Source: Bacillota bacterium
Lineage (GTDB): Bacteria > Bacillota > GCA-003054495 > Carboxydocellales > JAJZTU01
Direction of reading: 5' to 3'
Assembly (NCBI GenBank): GCA_021848765.1
Contig: JAJZTU010000029.1
Location: 1 to 19,669 of the forward strand
DNA length: 19,669 nt
Made by a program: the position numbers and the translations under genes. The notes under the pieces are model-generated. The model had not been told where the DNA came from. It did no database searches and saw nothing but the letters and a program-made list of their open reading frames with translations. Each line of letters opens with the position of its first letter. Positions within the stretch are counted from its first letter, which is position 1. Shown one piece after another: positions 12,579 through 19,669 of the stretch.

Positions 12579-12691
12579 TTCTGACAGGCTATTCGTTGGC
12601 TTAGGGGGATTTTGTGGGGGTAGGGATTAAAAAAATTAGTACGATAAAAAATACAGGTGACAAAGGATGCAGTCTATGATATTTTAATATT

Positions 12692-12704
12692 AAAGTGATT
12701 GTTT
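12692..12704 (+). promoter_or_regulatory. Candidate ArsR/CadC operator before the first ATPase gene
   Basis: The 13-mer AAAGTGATTGTTT lies 28 bp before the GTG start. A close relative, AAAGTGAACGTTT, lies just after the -10 of cadC (15637-15649). Sharing AAAGTGAnnGTTT suggests a common operator for the CadC-type repressor. It does not form the full inverted repeat usual for this family, so confidence is low. Confidence 0.3.
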
Positions 12705-12732
12705 GAATGTTTTATTTGCAGGAGGGATTATT

Positions 12733-15354
12733 GTGAAAAAAGCCTGTGATCATTCCTATCAACATCCCCATACCGATGACCAAACAGCCCACGGAGGCTG
12801 TGACTGTGGTAGCAGTTGCTGCGGTGATTCGACGGTTGCAAAGCTTGCGGACACCCCGGGCTTGGTTCCCGGTAAAAGGAGCAATGCTTTACCTGGTTTC
12901 ACATTGGGCAAAATTAACTACACCTCTGCCCTATCAAAGCAATCTTTTGAATTAGCCCAGGTTCCTCAAATAACCTCACTGGCTAACCAGTTACAGAAAA
13001 GCCAGTTCCGCTTAAGGGGGTTGGACTGTGCCGATTGTGCAGCGAAGCTGGAGAAAAGGGTACAGGCCCTGCCCGGAGTGGCTGAGGTCAGGGTTAACTT
13101 TGGAGCAGCGAAAATGACCGTCAGCCATTCCGTTGACCTAGCGGTAATCCTGGATACCGTAAAGGCAGCGGGTTACCAGGCTGAGTTAGATAGCCAACCA
13201 AAAGCCACGGTCTTTCGTGTCAGTGGCATGGATTGTGCCGATTGTGCCGCCAAGCTGGAGAAAAAGCTACTTGCCTTACCCGGTGTGGCCGAAGCAAAAA
13301 TTAACTTTGGGGCAGGGAAACTGACCGTAAAGCACTCCGCCTCGGTGGAAAGTATTTTAAAGGCCATTGAAGCAGCGGGTTATCAAGGTCAGTTAGCGAA
13401 TGAAGAAAGAAAGCAGCCGCAAAGGAATTTCTTCGGAGATAGCAAGCTCCTGCTTACAGCCATTTCCGGTATCCTAGTGGCGGCTGGTTTTGTTCTTTCC
13501 TATTTGAATTTGCCCGAATATCTAGTAACCTCAGTATATCTTGCTGCGATACTGAGCGGCGGGTTTTACACAGCCAAAAGCGGTTGGTATTCCCTCAAGT
13601 CCTTGTCGCTGGATATGAATTTCCTGATGGCGGTGGCGGTGATCGGAGCGGCGGCCATCGGAGAATGGGCCGAAGGAGCCACGGTGGTGTTCCTTTTTGC
13701 CCTGGGCAATACCCTGCAAGCCTATACAATGGATAAAACCCGTAACTCCATTCGAGCCCTGATGGATCTCTCGCCCAAAGAGGCCCTGGTACGGCGTGCT
13801 GGCCAAGAGCTACGCCTGCCGGTGGAGGAACTGGTGGTGGGTGATCTTATCATCGTCAAGCCCGGTGAACGTATCCCAATGGACGGTGAAGTGGTGGTGG
13901 GGCGGACCGATGTGAACCAGGCCCCCATTACCGGTGAGTCCATGCCGGTGGAGAAAACCGTTGGTCAGGAGGTATACGCCGGGACCATCAATGGTCAAGG
14001 GGCCATTGAAATGAAAGTTACCAAGTTGGTGGAAGACACCACCCTGGCCAAAATCATTCAACTGGTGGAAGAGGCCCAGGCCCAGAAGGCACCGTCCCAG
14101 CAGTTTGTGGATGTCTTTGCCAAATACTACACACCGGCGGTAATCATAGCCGCTGTACTGGTTGCGGTGCTTCCCTGGCTGTTCTTTGGGCAGCCCTTTC
14201 AGCCCTGGTTTGAGCGAGCCTTGATCCTCTTAGTTGTTTCCTGCCCCTGTGCCCTGGTGATTTCTACCCCAGTGTCCATCGTGGCTGCCATTGGCAGTGC
14301 CGCTAAGAGAGGGGTATTGATTAAAGGCGGCGCTTATCTGGAAGAAGCAGGTGCCCTTAAAGTGATTGCCTTTGACAAGACCGGTACCCTGACCGCAGGT
14401 AAGCCGGAAGTAAACTCGGTCATTCCTACTGCGGATGTTCCCTTAGAACAGGTGCTGGAGATTGCGGCTGCCATTGAAACCCGTTCCCAGCACCCCCTGG
14501 CAGAGGCGATTCTCAAATATGCCAGGGAACGGAATATTCAGATCCCGGAGGGCACCGATTTTCAATCCTTTACCGGCAAAGGGGCTGGGTTACAAATAAA
14601 TGGTGAACCATACTACATCGGCAACAGACGCTTGTTGGCAGAGTTAAATATCCCCCTGGGGCATCTGCAGGAAGAACTCACCGCTTTGCAGGATCGTGGC
14701 CAGACGGTGATGCTTGTGAGTAGCAGTAAGGAGGTTCTGGGTCTCATTGCGGTGGCGGATAAAATCAGAGAAAGCAGTCGGGCTGCGGTGGCAGCATTGC
14801 ACCGGGCAGGTATTACCAAGCTGGTGATGCTAACCGGGGATAACGCCGGCACAGCCAAAGTCATTGCCGAAGAATTAGGCATTGATGATTACCGGGCAGA
14901 ACTGCTGCCGGAAAGTAAACTTTACGCCATTCAGCAGTTACAACATCAATATGGCAAGGCAGCAATGGTGGGCGATGGTGTAAACGATGCCCCGGCCCTG
15001 GCCGCCGCCACCGTGGGGATTGCGATGGGTGGTGCCGGTACAGACACCGCCCTGGAAACCGCAGACATTGCCCTGATGGCAGACGATCTGACCAAGCTAC
15101 CCTATGCCATGCACCTAAGCCGTAAGGCACTGGGGGTGATTAAGCAGAATATCGGCTTCTCCCTGGTGGTAAAGGGGGTCTTCCTAGTAGCAACTTTCCT
15201 GGGCATGGCCAACCTATGGATGGCGGTCTTTGCGGATACCGGGGCAGCGTTACTTGTCATTGCTAACGGTATGCGGTTAATGAAGGTGGCTGACCCCTAC
15301 ACAGAGACAAAGGTTAAGCCCAACCAATCCAACCTGGCCAGTGTCAGTGTATAG
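12733..15354 (+). CDS. cadA: P1B-2 heavy-metal ATPase (Zn/Cd/Pb efflux), two HMA domains
   Basis: An 873-residue membrane pump exporting Zn(II)/Cd(II)/Pb(II). Start is GTG 12733, six bases after GCAGGAGGG; the ATG at 12703 would encode the ribosome site. Residues 5-30 are Cys/His-rich (C5, H7, H11, H13, H20, C23, C25, C29, C30). Two HMA domains follow, with GLDCADC (C99, C102) and GMDCADC (C168, C171). They are nearly duplicated, sharing CADCAAKLEK and ALPGVAE. Then TGES (400-403), the CPC metal site 504-506, phosphorylated Asp548 in DKTGT, HP 587-588, MVGDGVNDAP and the C-terminal KGVF...FADTGA helices with Lys814 and Asp835, diagnostic of the zinc/cadmium subgroup. It ends in a bidirectional terminator at 15369-15404. 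Confidence 0.95.
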   Translation: MKKACDHSYQHPHTDDQTAHGGCDCGSSCCGDSTVAKLADTPGLVPGKRSNALPGFTLGKINYTSALSKQSFELAQVPQITSLANQLQKSQFRLRGLDCADCAAKLEKRVQALPGVAEVRVNFGAAKMTVSHSVDLAVILDTVKAAGYQAELDSQPKATVFRVSGMDCADCAAKLEKKLLALPGVAEAKINFGAGKLTVKHSASVESILKAIEAAGYQGQLANEERKQPQRNFFGDSKLLLTAISGILVAAGFVLSYLNLPEYLVTSVYLAAILSGGFYTAKSGWYSLKSLSLDMNFLMAVAVIGAAAIGEWAEGATVVFLFALGNTLQAYTMDKTRNSIRALMDLSPKEALVRRAGQELRLPVEELVVGDLIIVKPGERIPMDGEVVVGRTDVNQAPITGESMPVEKTVGQEVYAGTINGQGAIEMKVTKLVEDTTLAKIIQLVEEAQAQKAPSQQFVDVFAKYYTPAVIIAAVLVAVLPWLFFGQPFQPWFERALILLVVSCPCALVISTPVSIVAAIGSAAKRGVLIKGGAYLEEAGALKVIAFDKTGTLTAGKPEVNSVIPTADVPLEQVLEIAAAIETRSQHPLAEAILKYARERNIQIPEGTDFQSFTGKGAGLQINGEPYYIGNRRLLAELNIPLGHLQEELTALQDRGQTVMLVSSSKEVLGLIAVADKIRESSRAAVAALHRAGITKLVMLTGDNAGTAKVIAEELGIDDYRAELLPESKLYAIQQLQHQYGKAAMVGDGVNDAPALAAATVGIAMGGAGTDTALETADIALMADDLTKLPYAMHLSRKALGVIKQNIGFSLVVKGVFLVATFLGMANLWMAVFADTGAALLVIANGMRLMKVADPYTETKVKPNQSNLASVSV

Positions 15355-15368
15355 CTGCCAGCAGATAA

Positions 15369-15404
15369 AAAAGTCCGCATTCTGTGAAAGGAATGCGGAC
15401 TTTT
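15369..15404. terminator. Bidirectional terminator between the first ATPase and the 31-residue ORF
   Basis: AAAAGTCCGCATTC (15369-15382) pairs perfectly with GAATGCGGACTTTT (15391-15404), eight-base loop. The A and T tracts let it act on both strands. Confidence 0.92.
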
Positions 15405-15428
15405 CAATGGGAGGCACTACCGGTTTTC

Positions 15429-15524
15429 TTAACTCGTGAAAAAAATTCTCACGATTTGTAAGCCCATAACAAATGCAAAGATTGCAGTTATGAGGATCGC
15501 TACCCTTAAATCTTCTTCCTCCAT
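15429..15524 (-). CDS. 31-residue single-pass membrane peptide
   Basis: ATG 15524 to TAA 15429 encodes 31 residues: an acidic start (MEEEDLR), a 19-residue hydrophobic helix (VAILITAIFAFVMGLQIVR) and a short end. AAGGAGTGAG lies just upstream of the start and a bidirectional terminator just downstream, so the short frame is bracketed by real signals. The layout (acidic cytoplasmic end, one helix) resembles small regulatory or accessory membrane peptides, but no family is known to me. It sits head-to-head with cadC inside the metal-efflux cluster, so a role with one of the ATPases is possible but unproven. Confidence 0.55.
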   Translation of the reverse strand: MEEEDLRVAILITAIFAFVMGLQIVRIFFTS

Positions 15525-15603
15525 TGGCTCACTCCTTCGGTCTTAGCAAGCTATTCGTAGGTTCGCTCCGATTTTTAGAGGGGTACCAGGAGATAATAAA
15601 TTC

Positions 15604-15649
15604 TTGTCCAGGGAACAATGGGAATATTATAATGATAAAGTGAACGTTT
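15604..15649 (+). promoter_or_regulatory. cadC promoter with candidate operator
   Basis: TTGTCC (15604-15609), an 18-base spacer and a perfect TATAAT (15628-15633) form a sigma-A type promoter. AAAGTGAACGTTT (15637-15649) follows immediately, at the expected transcription start, where a repressor would block it; the same motif core precedes the first ATPase gene. Confidence 0.6.
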
Positions 15650-15688
15650 CTATAATCGAAGGTCGGTTATCTACCCGGAGGTGATCCT

Positions 15689-16066
15689 GTGGCTCAAGAA
15701 AAGCAGGCGGATACCTGTGAAACTTTTTGCTTTAATGAAGAGAAGGTCGAACGATTAAAAACAGAAGTCAAAGCCACCGAGGGATTGGCGGAAATTTTCA
15801 AGGCATTGGCCGATGACACCAGAATGAAGATTATCTATGCCCTATCCCGTGACGAGCTTTGTGTTTGTGATGTGGCATCCATTATCGGTTCAACGGTGGC
15901 GGCGGCCTCTCATCATTTACGGTATTTGAAGAATGTGGGGTTAGCCAAGCAACGCAAGCAAGGGAAGATGGTCTTTTACTCCATTCATGATCACTGTGTA
16001 AAAATCATCATCGAAACAGCCCTAGCACATTATCAGCATGATGATAAGCAGAATAAAGGTTTTTAG
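15689..16066 (+). CDS. cadC: CadC-type ArsR/SmtB metal-responsive repressor
   Basis: A 125-residue winged-helix repressor that releases DNA on binding soft metals. Metal-site residues are visible: the N-terminal pair Cys10/Cys14 (TCETFC) and Cys58/Cys60 in DELCVCDVA together form the CadC alpha3N site for Cd/Pb/Bi/Zn. The recognition helix region is TVAAASHHLRYLKNVGL. In the C-terminal alpha5 helix, where SmtB/CadC have Asp-x-His and His-x-x-Glu/His, this protein has Asp101, Cys103, His114 and His117, so Cys replaces one His. Start GTG 15689 follows CCGGAGG. The gene has its own promoter and is followed by a terminator at 16081-16107 before the second ATPase, so the usual cadC-cadA read-through may be partial. 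Confidence 0.93.
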   Translation: MAQEKQADTCETFCFNEEKVERLKTEVKATEGLAEIFKALADDTRMKIIYALSRDELCVCDVASIIGSTVAAASHHLRYLKNVGLAKQRKQGKMVFYSIHDHCVKIIIETALAHYQHDDKQNKGF

Positions 16067-16080
16067 TAAGATCTTAAAGG

Positions 16081-16107
16081 CGGAGATTTTCTCCGTCTTT
16101 TCTTTTT
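16081..16107 (+). terminator. Terminator between cadC and the second ATPase
   Basis: CGGAGA (16081-16086) pairs with TCTCCG (16090-16095), three-base loop, then TCTTTTCTTTTT. A modest six-bp stem, so read-through into the ATPase gene is possible. Confidence 0.7.
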
Positions 16108-16197
16108 GGGGAGGCTTCTCGTTGCTATTTCTGGGATTGTCTTTAGAATAGAGTGCCATAATAAAGCAAATGCCAAATGATATGGGGTGGTTGCAGT

Positions 16198-18573
16198 ATG
16201 GTAACAGGAAGAAAGGAATTGATATTAGAAGGGCTTAATTGTGCCAGTTGTGCCAGTAAGATAGAGGAGCAGATTAAAGCCCTGGCCGGGGTGACAGAGG
16301 TTTCTGTGAACTTTGCCACTAAAAAGCTGTCTCTGGAAACGGAGCGGGTAGAGGAGCTGGAGCAGGTCATCCAGGAAGTGAGGGACATCATCAGGAAGTT
16401 AGAGCCTGATGTGACGGTCTCTGAGAAAAAGGTTGATTTTACGCAGAAGAAAGCTTTTTTATTAATGGGGCTCGATTGTGCCAATTGTGCTGCCAAAATC
16501 GAGAGACAGGTACAGAACATTTCGGGGGTTAAAAGTGCAATGGTAAACTTCCCGGCTAAGAAGCTCCTAGTGGAAGTTTCTTCTGGCAGTAACAATGCCG
16601 ATATTCTTAGTCACATTCAGGAAAGAATTAAGCGAATTGAGCCTGATGTTGAGGTTCGGCCAGCGGGCGAAGAGAAGAAGGTTCTAGCCAGGGAAGAAGA
16701 AAAACACGGAGAAAAAATGGAAACCATCCGTCTGGCTGTGGGAGCGCTCCTTTTTGCCGTAGCCATTGTCTTTACATTCTCATTTACCACAGAGGCTGTA
16801 CTCTATGGGATCAGCTATCTATTGGTGGGGGGCGAGGTACTGCTCAAAAGTGTGCGAAATATTTCGCGGGGGCAAGTCTTTGACGAGAATTTTTTAATGA
16901 GTATCGCCACCCTGGGGGCCTTCGCCATTCGGCAGTTCCCCGAGGCGGTGGCGGTGATGCTTTTTTACCAGGTGGGGGAATTGTTTCAGGACTATGCGGT
17001 GAATCGCTCCCGTAAATCCATTGCAGCCCTGATGGATATCCGACCTGACTTTGCTAACCTGAAAGTGGGTAACGAAACCAAGCAGGTCAGCCCGGAAAGT
17101 GTCAATATCGGGGACATCATCGTGGTGAAGCCGGGAGAAAAGGTGCCCTTAGACGGTAAGGTGGTGGAGGGCACTTCGATGGTGGATACCTCCGCCATGA
17201 CAGGGGAATCAGTGCCCAGGGAGGCCGTGCCAGGCGGCGATGTATTGGCTGGTTTCATCAATAAGAGCGGTGTGTTATCCATCGAAGTGACTAAGAAATT
17301 TGCAGAATCCACCGTTTCTAAAATACTGGATCTGGTGGAAAATGCAGCGGGCAAAAAGGCACCCACAGAGAATTTTATCACCAAGTTTGCCCGCTATTAC
17401 ACGCCGGTGGTGGTCTTTGGAGCTCTGGGGATTGCCCTTTTACCGCCGCTTTTTATTCCCGGGGCCACCTTTAGCCAATGGATATACCGTGCTTTAGTGG
17501 TGTTGGTAATATCCTGCCCCTGTGCACTGGTGATCTCGATTCCTCTGGGCTTTTTCGGTGGTATCGGCGGAGCCTCCCGCAACGGGGTGCTGGTAAAGGG
17601 TGGCAATTACCTGGAGGCCTTGAACAATGTTAAGATTGCCGTGTTCGACAAGACTGGCACTCTGACCAAAGGCGTGTTTAAAGTTACCTCCCTTGTCCCG
17701 GCTGGAGATTTTAGTAAAGACAAGTTATTGGAATACGCCTCCTTTGCAGAAGTTCATTCCAACCACCCCATTGCTAAATCGATCATAGAGGCCTATGGGC
17801 AAAAGGTAGCCACGGAAAAAATAGAGACCTATGAAGAAATCAGCGGCCACGGCATTAAGGTAAAAGTGGGCGGGGAGGAAATCCTGGCGGGCAATATCAA
17901 ATTGATGAAAAAGGAAGGCGTTGAATATTCCCAGGAGCAAATTGTGGGAACCGTTGTGCATCTGGCTGTGAATAAGAAATATGCCGGCTACATCGTCATT
18001 TCCGATGAAATCAAAGAGGATTCCCCCAGGGCTATGCAGCAGCTAAAAGAACTGGGTGTAAGAAAACTGGTGATGCTCACCGGCGATAACCAGGCCGTGG
18101 GCCAAGCCGTTGGTAAATCCCTCGGCTTGGATGAAGTGCGGGCGGAACTCTTGCCAGATCATAAGGTAGAGCAGGTTGAAAAGCTCAACCGGGAAAAGGG
18201 ACCGAAAGAAAGTCTAATGTTTGTGGGGGATGGTATTAACGATGCACCGGTTTTAGCCCGGGCGGACATCGGTGTGGCGATGGGGGGCCTGGGTTCAGAC
18301 GCCGCCATCGAGGCGGCGGATGTGGTGCTGATGACAGACGAACCCTCCAAGCTGGCTACGGCCATCAAAATCGCCCGTCGCACCCGGGGTATTGTCTGGC
18401 AGAACATCATCATGGCCATGCTGGTGAAGGGAATCTTCTTAGTGCTGGGTGCCTTTGGTGTGGCCACCATGTGGGAGGCGGTCTTTGCCGATGTGGGTGT
18501 AGCCTTAGTGGCTATTCTAAATGCCATGCGGGTAATGCGATTTAACCCCGCAGAACCTTTGGTTGCTAGATAA
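16198..18573 (+). CDS. cadA: Second P1B-2 heavy-metal ATPase, two HMA domains
   Basis: A 791-residue Zn/Cd/Pb-type efflux pump, clearly distinct from the one at 12733. HMA domain 1 carries GLNCASC (C15, C18), HMA 2 carries GLDCANC (C94, C97); each is followed by a longer charged linker than in the first pump. A long Glu/Lys linker (about 158-175) leads to the membrane part. Motifs: TGES 335-338, CPC 440-442, phosphorylated Asp484 in DKTGT, HP in SNHPIAKS, FVGDGINDAP, and the last helices with MLVKGIF and FADVGVA (the Lys and Asp of the Zn/Cd subgroup). The N-terminus lacks the Cys/His-rich leader of the first pump. Start ATG 16198 is preceded by GGGGTGG; the ATG at 16177 lacks a ribosome site. 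A terminator follows at 18586. Confidence 0.94.
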   Translation: MVTGRKELILEGLNCASCASKIEEQIKALAGVTEVSVNFATKKLSLETERVEELEQVIQEVRDIIRKLEPDVTVSEKKVDFTQKKAFLLMGLDCANCAAKIERQVQNISGVKSAMVNFPAKKLLVEVSSGSNNADILSHIQERIKRIEPDVEVRPAGEEKKVLAREEEKHGEKMETIRLAVGALLFAVAIVFTFSFTTEAVLYGISYLLVGGEVLLKSVRNISRGQVFDENFLMSIATLGAFAIRQFPEAVAVMLFYQVGELFQDYAVNRSRKSIAALMDIRPDFANLKVGNETKQVSPESVNIGDIIVVKPGEKVPLDGKVVEGTSMVDTSAMTGESVPREAVPGGDVLAGFINKSGVLSIEVTKKFAESTVSKILDLVENAAGKKAPTENFITKFARYYTPVVVFGALGIALLPPLFIPGATFSQWIYRALVVLVISCPCALVISIPLGFFGGIGGASRNGVLVKGGNYLEALNNVKIAVFDKTGTLTKGVFKVTSLVPAGDFSKDKLLEYASFAEVHSNHPIAKSIIEAYGQKVATEKIETYEEISGHGIKVKVGGEEILAGNIKLMKKEGVEYSQEQIVGTVVHLAVNKKYAGYIVISDEIKEDSPRAMQQLKELGVRKLVMLTGDNQAVGQAVGKSLGLDEVRAELLPDHKVEQVEKLNREKGPKESLMFVGDGINDAPVLARADIGVAMGGLGSDAAIEAADVVLMTDEPSKLATAIKIARRTRGIVWQNIIMAMLVKGIFLVLGAFGVATMWEAVFADVGVALVAILNAMRVMRFNPAEPLVAR

Positions 18574-18585
18574 ATAGACTATAGC

Positions 18586-18613
18586 ATAAGCTCCCCAGCG
18601 GGAGCTTATTTTA
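18586..18613 (+). terminator. Intrinsic terminator after the second ATPase
   Basis: ATAAGCTCCC (18586-18595) pairs perfectly with GGGAGCTTAT (18600-18609), four-base loop, then TTTA. Confidence 0.85.
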
Positions 18614-18681
18614 GTTACCATCCTTTTTTCATCGGCGCTATATGGCGTATAAACCGAATTCTTCCTCTGTGCCACTTGGAT

Positions 18682-18736
18682 TGTTACAAAAATGTTAAAA
18701 AGTTGTAACATTACTGTAATATTCGAAGTTCAATAT
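18682..18736 (+). promoter_or_regulatory. Response-regulator box before the frameshifted small gene
   Basis: The cleanest set of units in the window: TGTTAC (18682), TGTTAA (18693), TGTAAC (18704), TGTAAT (18715), 11-bp period. At the expected 10-bp distance the -10 reads CAATAT (18731-18736), which is poor; TATCAT three bases further is the best alternative. The box is preserved while the promoter and gene look worn. Confidence 0.65.
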
Positions 18737-18849
18737 CATTATAAATTCATTAAGATGGAGAAGTATGTCTAATTAACGTTCTAATCTAGCTTATACACGC
18801 AGAGTGCAGCTATTGGCCACAGAGTCTAGATGAAAGAAGGTGTTTGGTT

Positions 18850-19075
18850 TTGGGAGGCACAATTCCTACCCATTGTCCAGTATGTGGTTGTTATTTAGGA
18901 AATTCTAAAGGTACAATGCAATCCTGATAATGATTCCATATTTTCACTTATAGGCTGTCCCATCAACAAAATTGCTCCGTTTTTTTGTCGCTATGATGAA
19001 AAGCACGTCGTAGTGTTTAATCAGGATTTTGAGGCCGTGGGTGTACGGTTTATGATTGGCTTACACGGCAAATAA
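18850..19075 (+). pseudogene. Frameshifted small Cys-rich protein (CPVCG motif)
   Basis: From TTG 18850 (or TTG 18844), after GAAAGAAGG, the frame encodes GGTIPTHCPVCGCYLGNSK and then stops at 18925. One base further on, the next frame continues from about 18911 (VQCNPDNDSIF) through LIGCPINKIAPFFCRYDE and VVVFNQDFEAVGVRF to TAA 19073-19075. Joined, they make a plausible 75-residue protein with a zinc-knuckle-like CxxC and further Cys residues. The break lies near TCTAAAGGTACA (18904-18915). A mutation, a sequencing error or, less likely, a programmed +1 shift could explain it. The gene is driven by the box at 18682-18720, so it once belonged to the predicted regulon. No family is recognised. 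Confidence 0.55.
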
Positions 19076-19130
19076 ATTAGGAGTGGCCCTTTCATTAAGT
19101 GATGAAGGCTTCGCAGGAATAAAACATTTA

Positions 19131-19159
19131 TTGTAGAAATTAGCAATAAAAAGTAATAT
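19131..19159 (+). promoter_or_regulatory. Sigma-A-like promoter of the terminal coiled-coil gene
   Basis: TTGTAG (19131-19136), 17-base spacer, TAATAT (19154-19159), 23 bp before the TTG start. Reasonable fit to both hexamers; no 11-bp box is present here. Confidence 0.45.
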
Positions 19160-19182
19160 AGACAACTACTAGGGGGATTAAA

Positions 19183-19669
19183 TTGACCTTCCGACCGACT
19201 AAAAGATGGATCACCTATGGACTACTCATCAGCCTATCGGTTTTTACTTTGTCCTCGGTGGCGGAGTCCACAGGGCTTAATGATAAGCTCAAACAGGTAA
19301 GGCAAAAGCAAAGCCAGACCCAGCAAAGAATTACCGAACAAAAGGGTGAAGTAAGGGATATTACCCAAAAGATATCCGCATTAAATGCCACCATCAATGA
19401 CAAACGCAATGAAATTGCAGATTTGAATGGACGTATCGCCGCCAACAAAAAGCAGTTGGCAGAAACCGAAGCATTACTGGAGCAGGCCGCAGAGAAACTG
19501 GAAAAGAGTAATGAAACCTTAAACCAGCGGGTAAGGTTCTATTACGAAAACGGTCAGGTGGCTTACCTGGAGGTGTTGCTGGAGGCCCGTAATTTTTCAG
19601 ATTTCATCAATCGAATGGAATTGATGAAAATGATTATGGAGCAAGATAAGGAGATTATCAATCGGGTAG
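19183..19669 (+). CDS. Secreted coiled-coil peptidoglycan-hydrolase-type protein, N-terminal part (PcsB/CwlO/EnvC-like)
   Basis: The open frame runs from TTG 19183, after AGGGGGAT, off the right edge: 162 full codons. A signal peptide covers about 1-29 (basic TFRPTKRW, hydrophobic YGLLISLSVFTLSSV). A long coiled coil follows, with KLKQVRQKQSQTQQRITEQK and heptads through about residue 110, then RVRFYYENGQVAYLEVLLEA and FSDFINRMELM, the signature of the PcsB/CwlO N-terminal coiled-coil domain (R-x-x-Y-x-x-G-x-x-x-Y-L-x-x-L-L-x-x-x-x-F-x-D-F). Full members end in an NlpC/P60, CHAP or M23 peptidase domain, not visible here. In such proteins the coiled coil is regulated by FtsEX. It fits the cell-wall theme of the window. 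Confidence 0.85.
   Translation, partial: MTFRPTKRWITYGLLISLSVFTLSSVAESTGLNDKLKQVRQKQSQTQQRITEQKGEVRDITQKISALNATINDKRNEIADLNGRIAANKKQLAETEALLEQAAEKLEKSNETLNQRVRFYYENGQVAYLEVLLEARNFSDFINRMELMKMIMEQDKEIINRV

Noticed and set aside
12588..15560. Short repeated GCTATTCGT near 12590 and near 15550
   Set aside because: Nine to eleven shared bases with no matching context; no target-site duplication or mobile-element features.
18517..18711. 64-codon minus-strand frame across the end of the second ATPase
   Set aside because: It spans a terminator and the box at 18682 and lacks a ribosome site.

Overview
The window looks like a chromosomal segment of a Gram-positive, spore-forming anaerobe of the Clostridia, most like Desulfotomaculum/Desulforamulus-type Peptococcaceae. 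That placement is an inference. It rests on AGGAGG-type ribosome sites with many GTG/TTG starts, a SigI/RsgI pair, a Spo0E-like phosphatase, a c-di-AMP (ydaO-type) riboswitch on an NlpC/P60 gene and a CadC/CadA metal-efflux cluster. No tRNA, rRNA, CRISPR array or insertion sequence was seen.

Layout. 1-900: a degenerate sensor-domain fragment and a DedA/YqaA-type membrane protein. 926-2302 (minus): a probable operon of a small unknown protein, a DUF1624-type membrane acyltransferase and a 44-codon membrane peptide. 2436-5707 (plus): a SHOCT-type small membrane protein, an HtrA-like serine protease, a riboswitch-controlled LysM-NlpC/P60 cell-wall hydrolase and a secreted Pro/Thr-rich protein. 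5850-6376 (minus): two small unknown proteins. 6498-8828 (plus): an OmpR-type response regulator and HAMP histidine kinase, preceded by a leader with an intrinsic terminator. 8878-10701 (minus): sigI and rsgI. 10942-11145 (minus): a Spo0E-like protein. 11392-11760 (plus): a secreted Met/His/Gly-rich DUF2680-like protein. 11973-12518 (minus): a secreted protein with three GHTGMNDGYHN repeats. 12733-18573 (plus): two P1B-2 heavy-metal ATPases flanking a CadC-type ArsR repressor, with a 31-codon antisense-strand membrane peptide between. 18682-19075: a frameshifted small Cys-rich protein. 19183 to the end: the N-terminal part of a coiled-coil peptidoglycan-hydrolase-type protein.

The main discovery is a shared promoter architecture. 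Nine promoters, on both strands, carry hexamers related to TGT(T/A/G)A(C/A) repeated every 11 bp. Seven have four units followed after exactly 10 bp by a good -10 hexamer. The sigI promoter has two units with the same 10-bp spacing, and one four-unit site, in front of the broken gene, has a poor -10. This is the geometry of an OmpR/PhoB-family regulator binding as tandem dimers just upstream of a promoter that lacks a -35. The only such regulator in the window has the box in its own promoter. The predicted regulon contains the two-component system itself, SigI/RsgI, the Spo0E-like protein, the SHOCT protein (with htrA just downstream), the DUF2680-like protein and several small unknown proteins. 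It resembles a CssRS/CpxRA-like envelope-stress regulon built locally on the chromosome. The adjacent metal-efflux cluster appears to be controlled separately by CadC.
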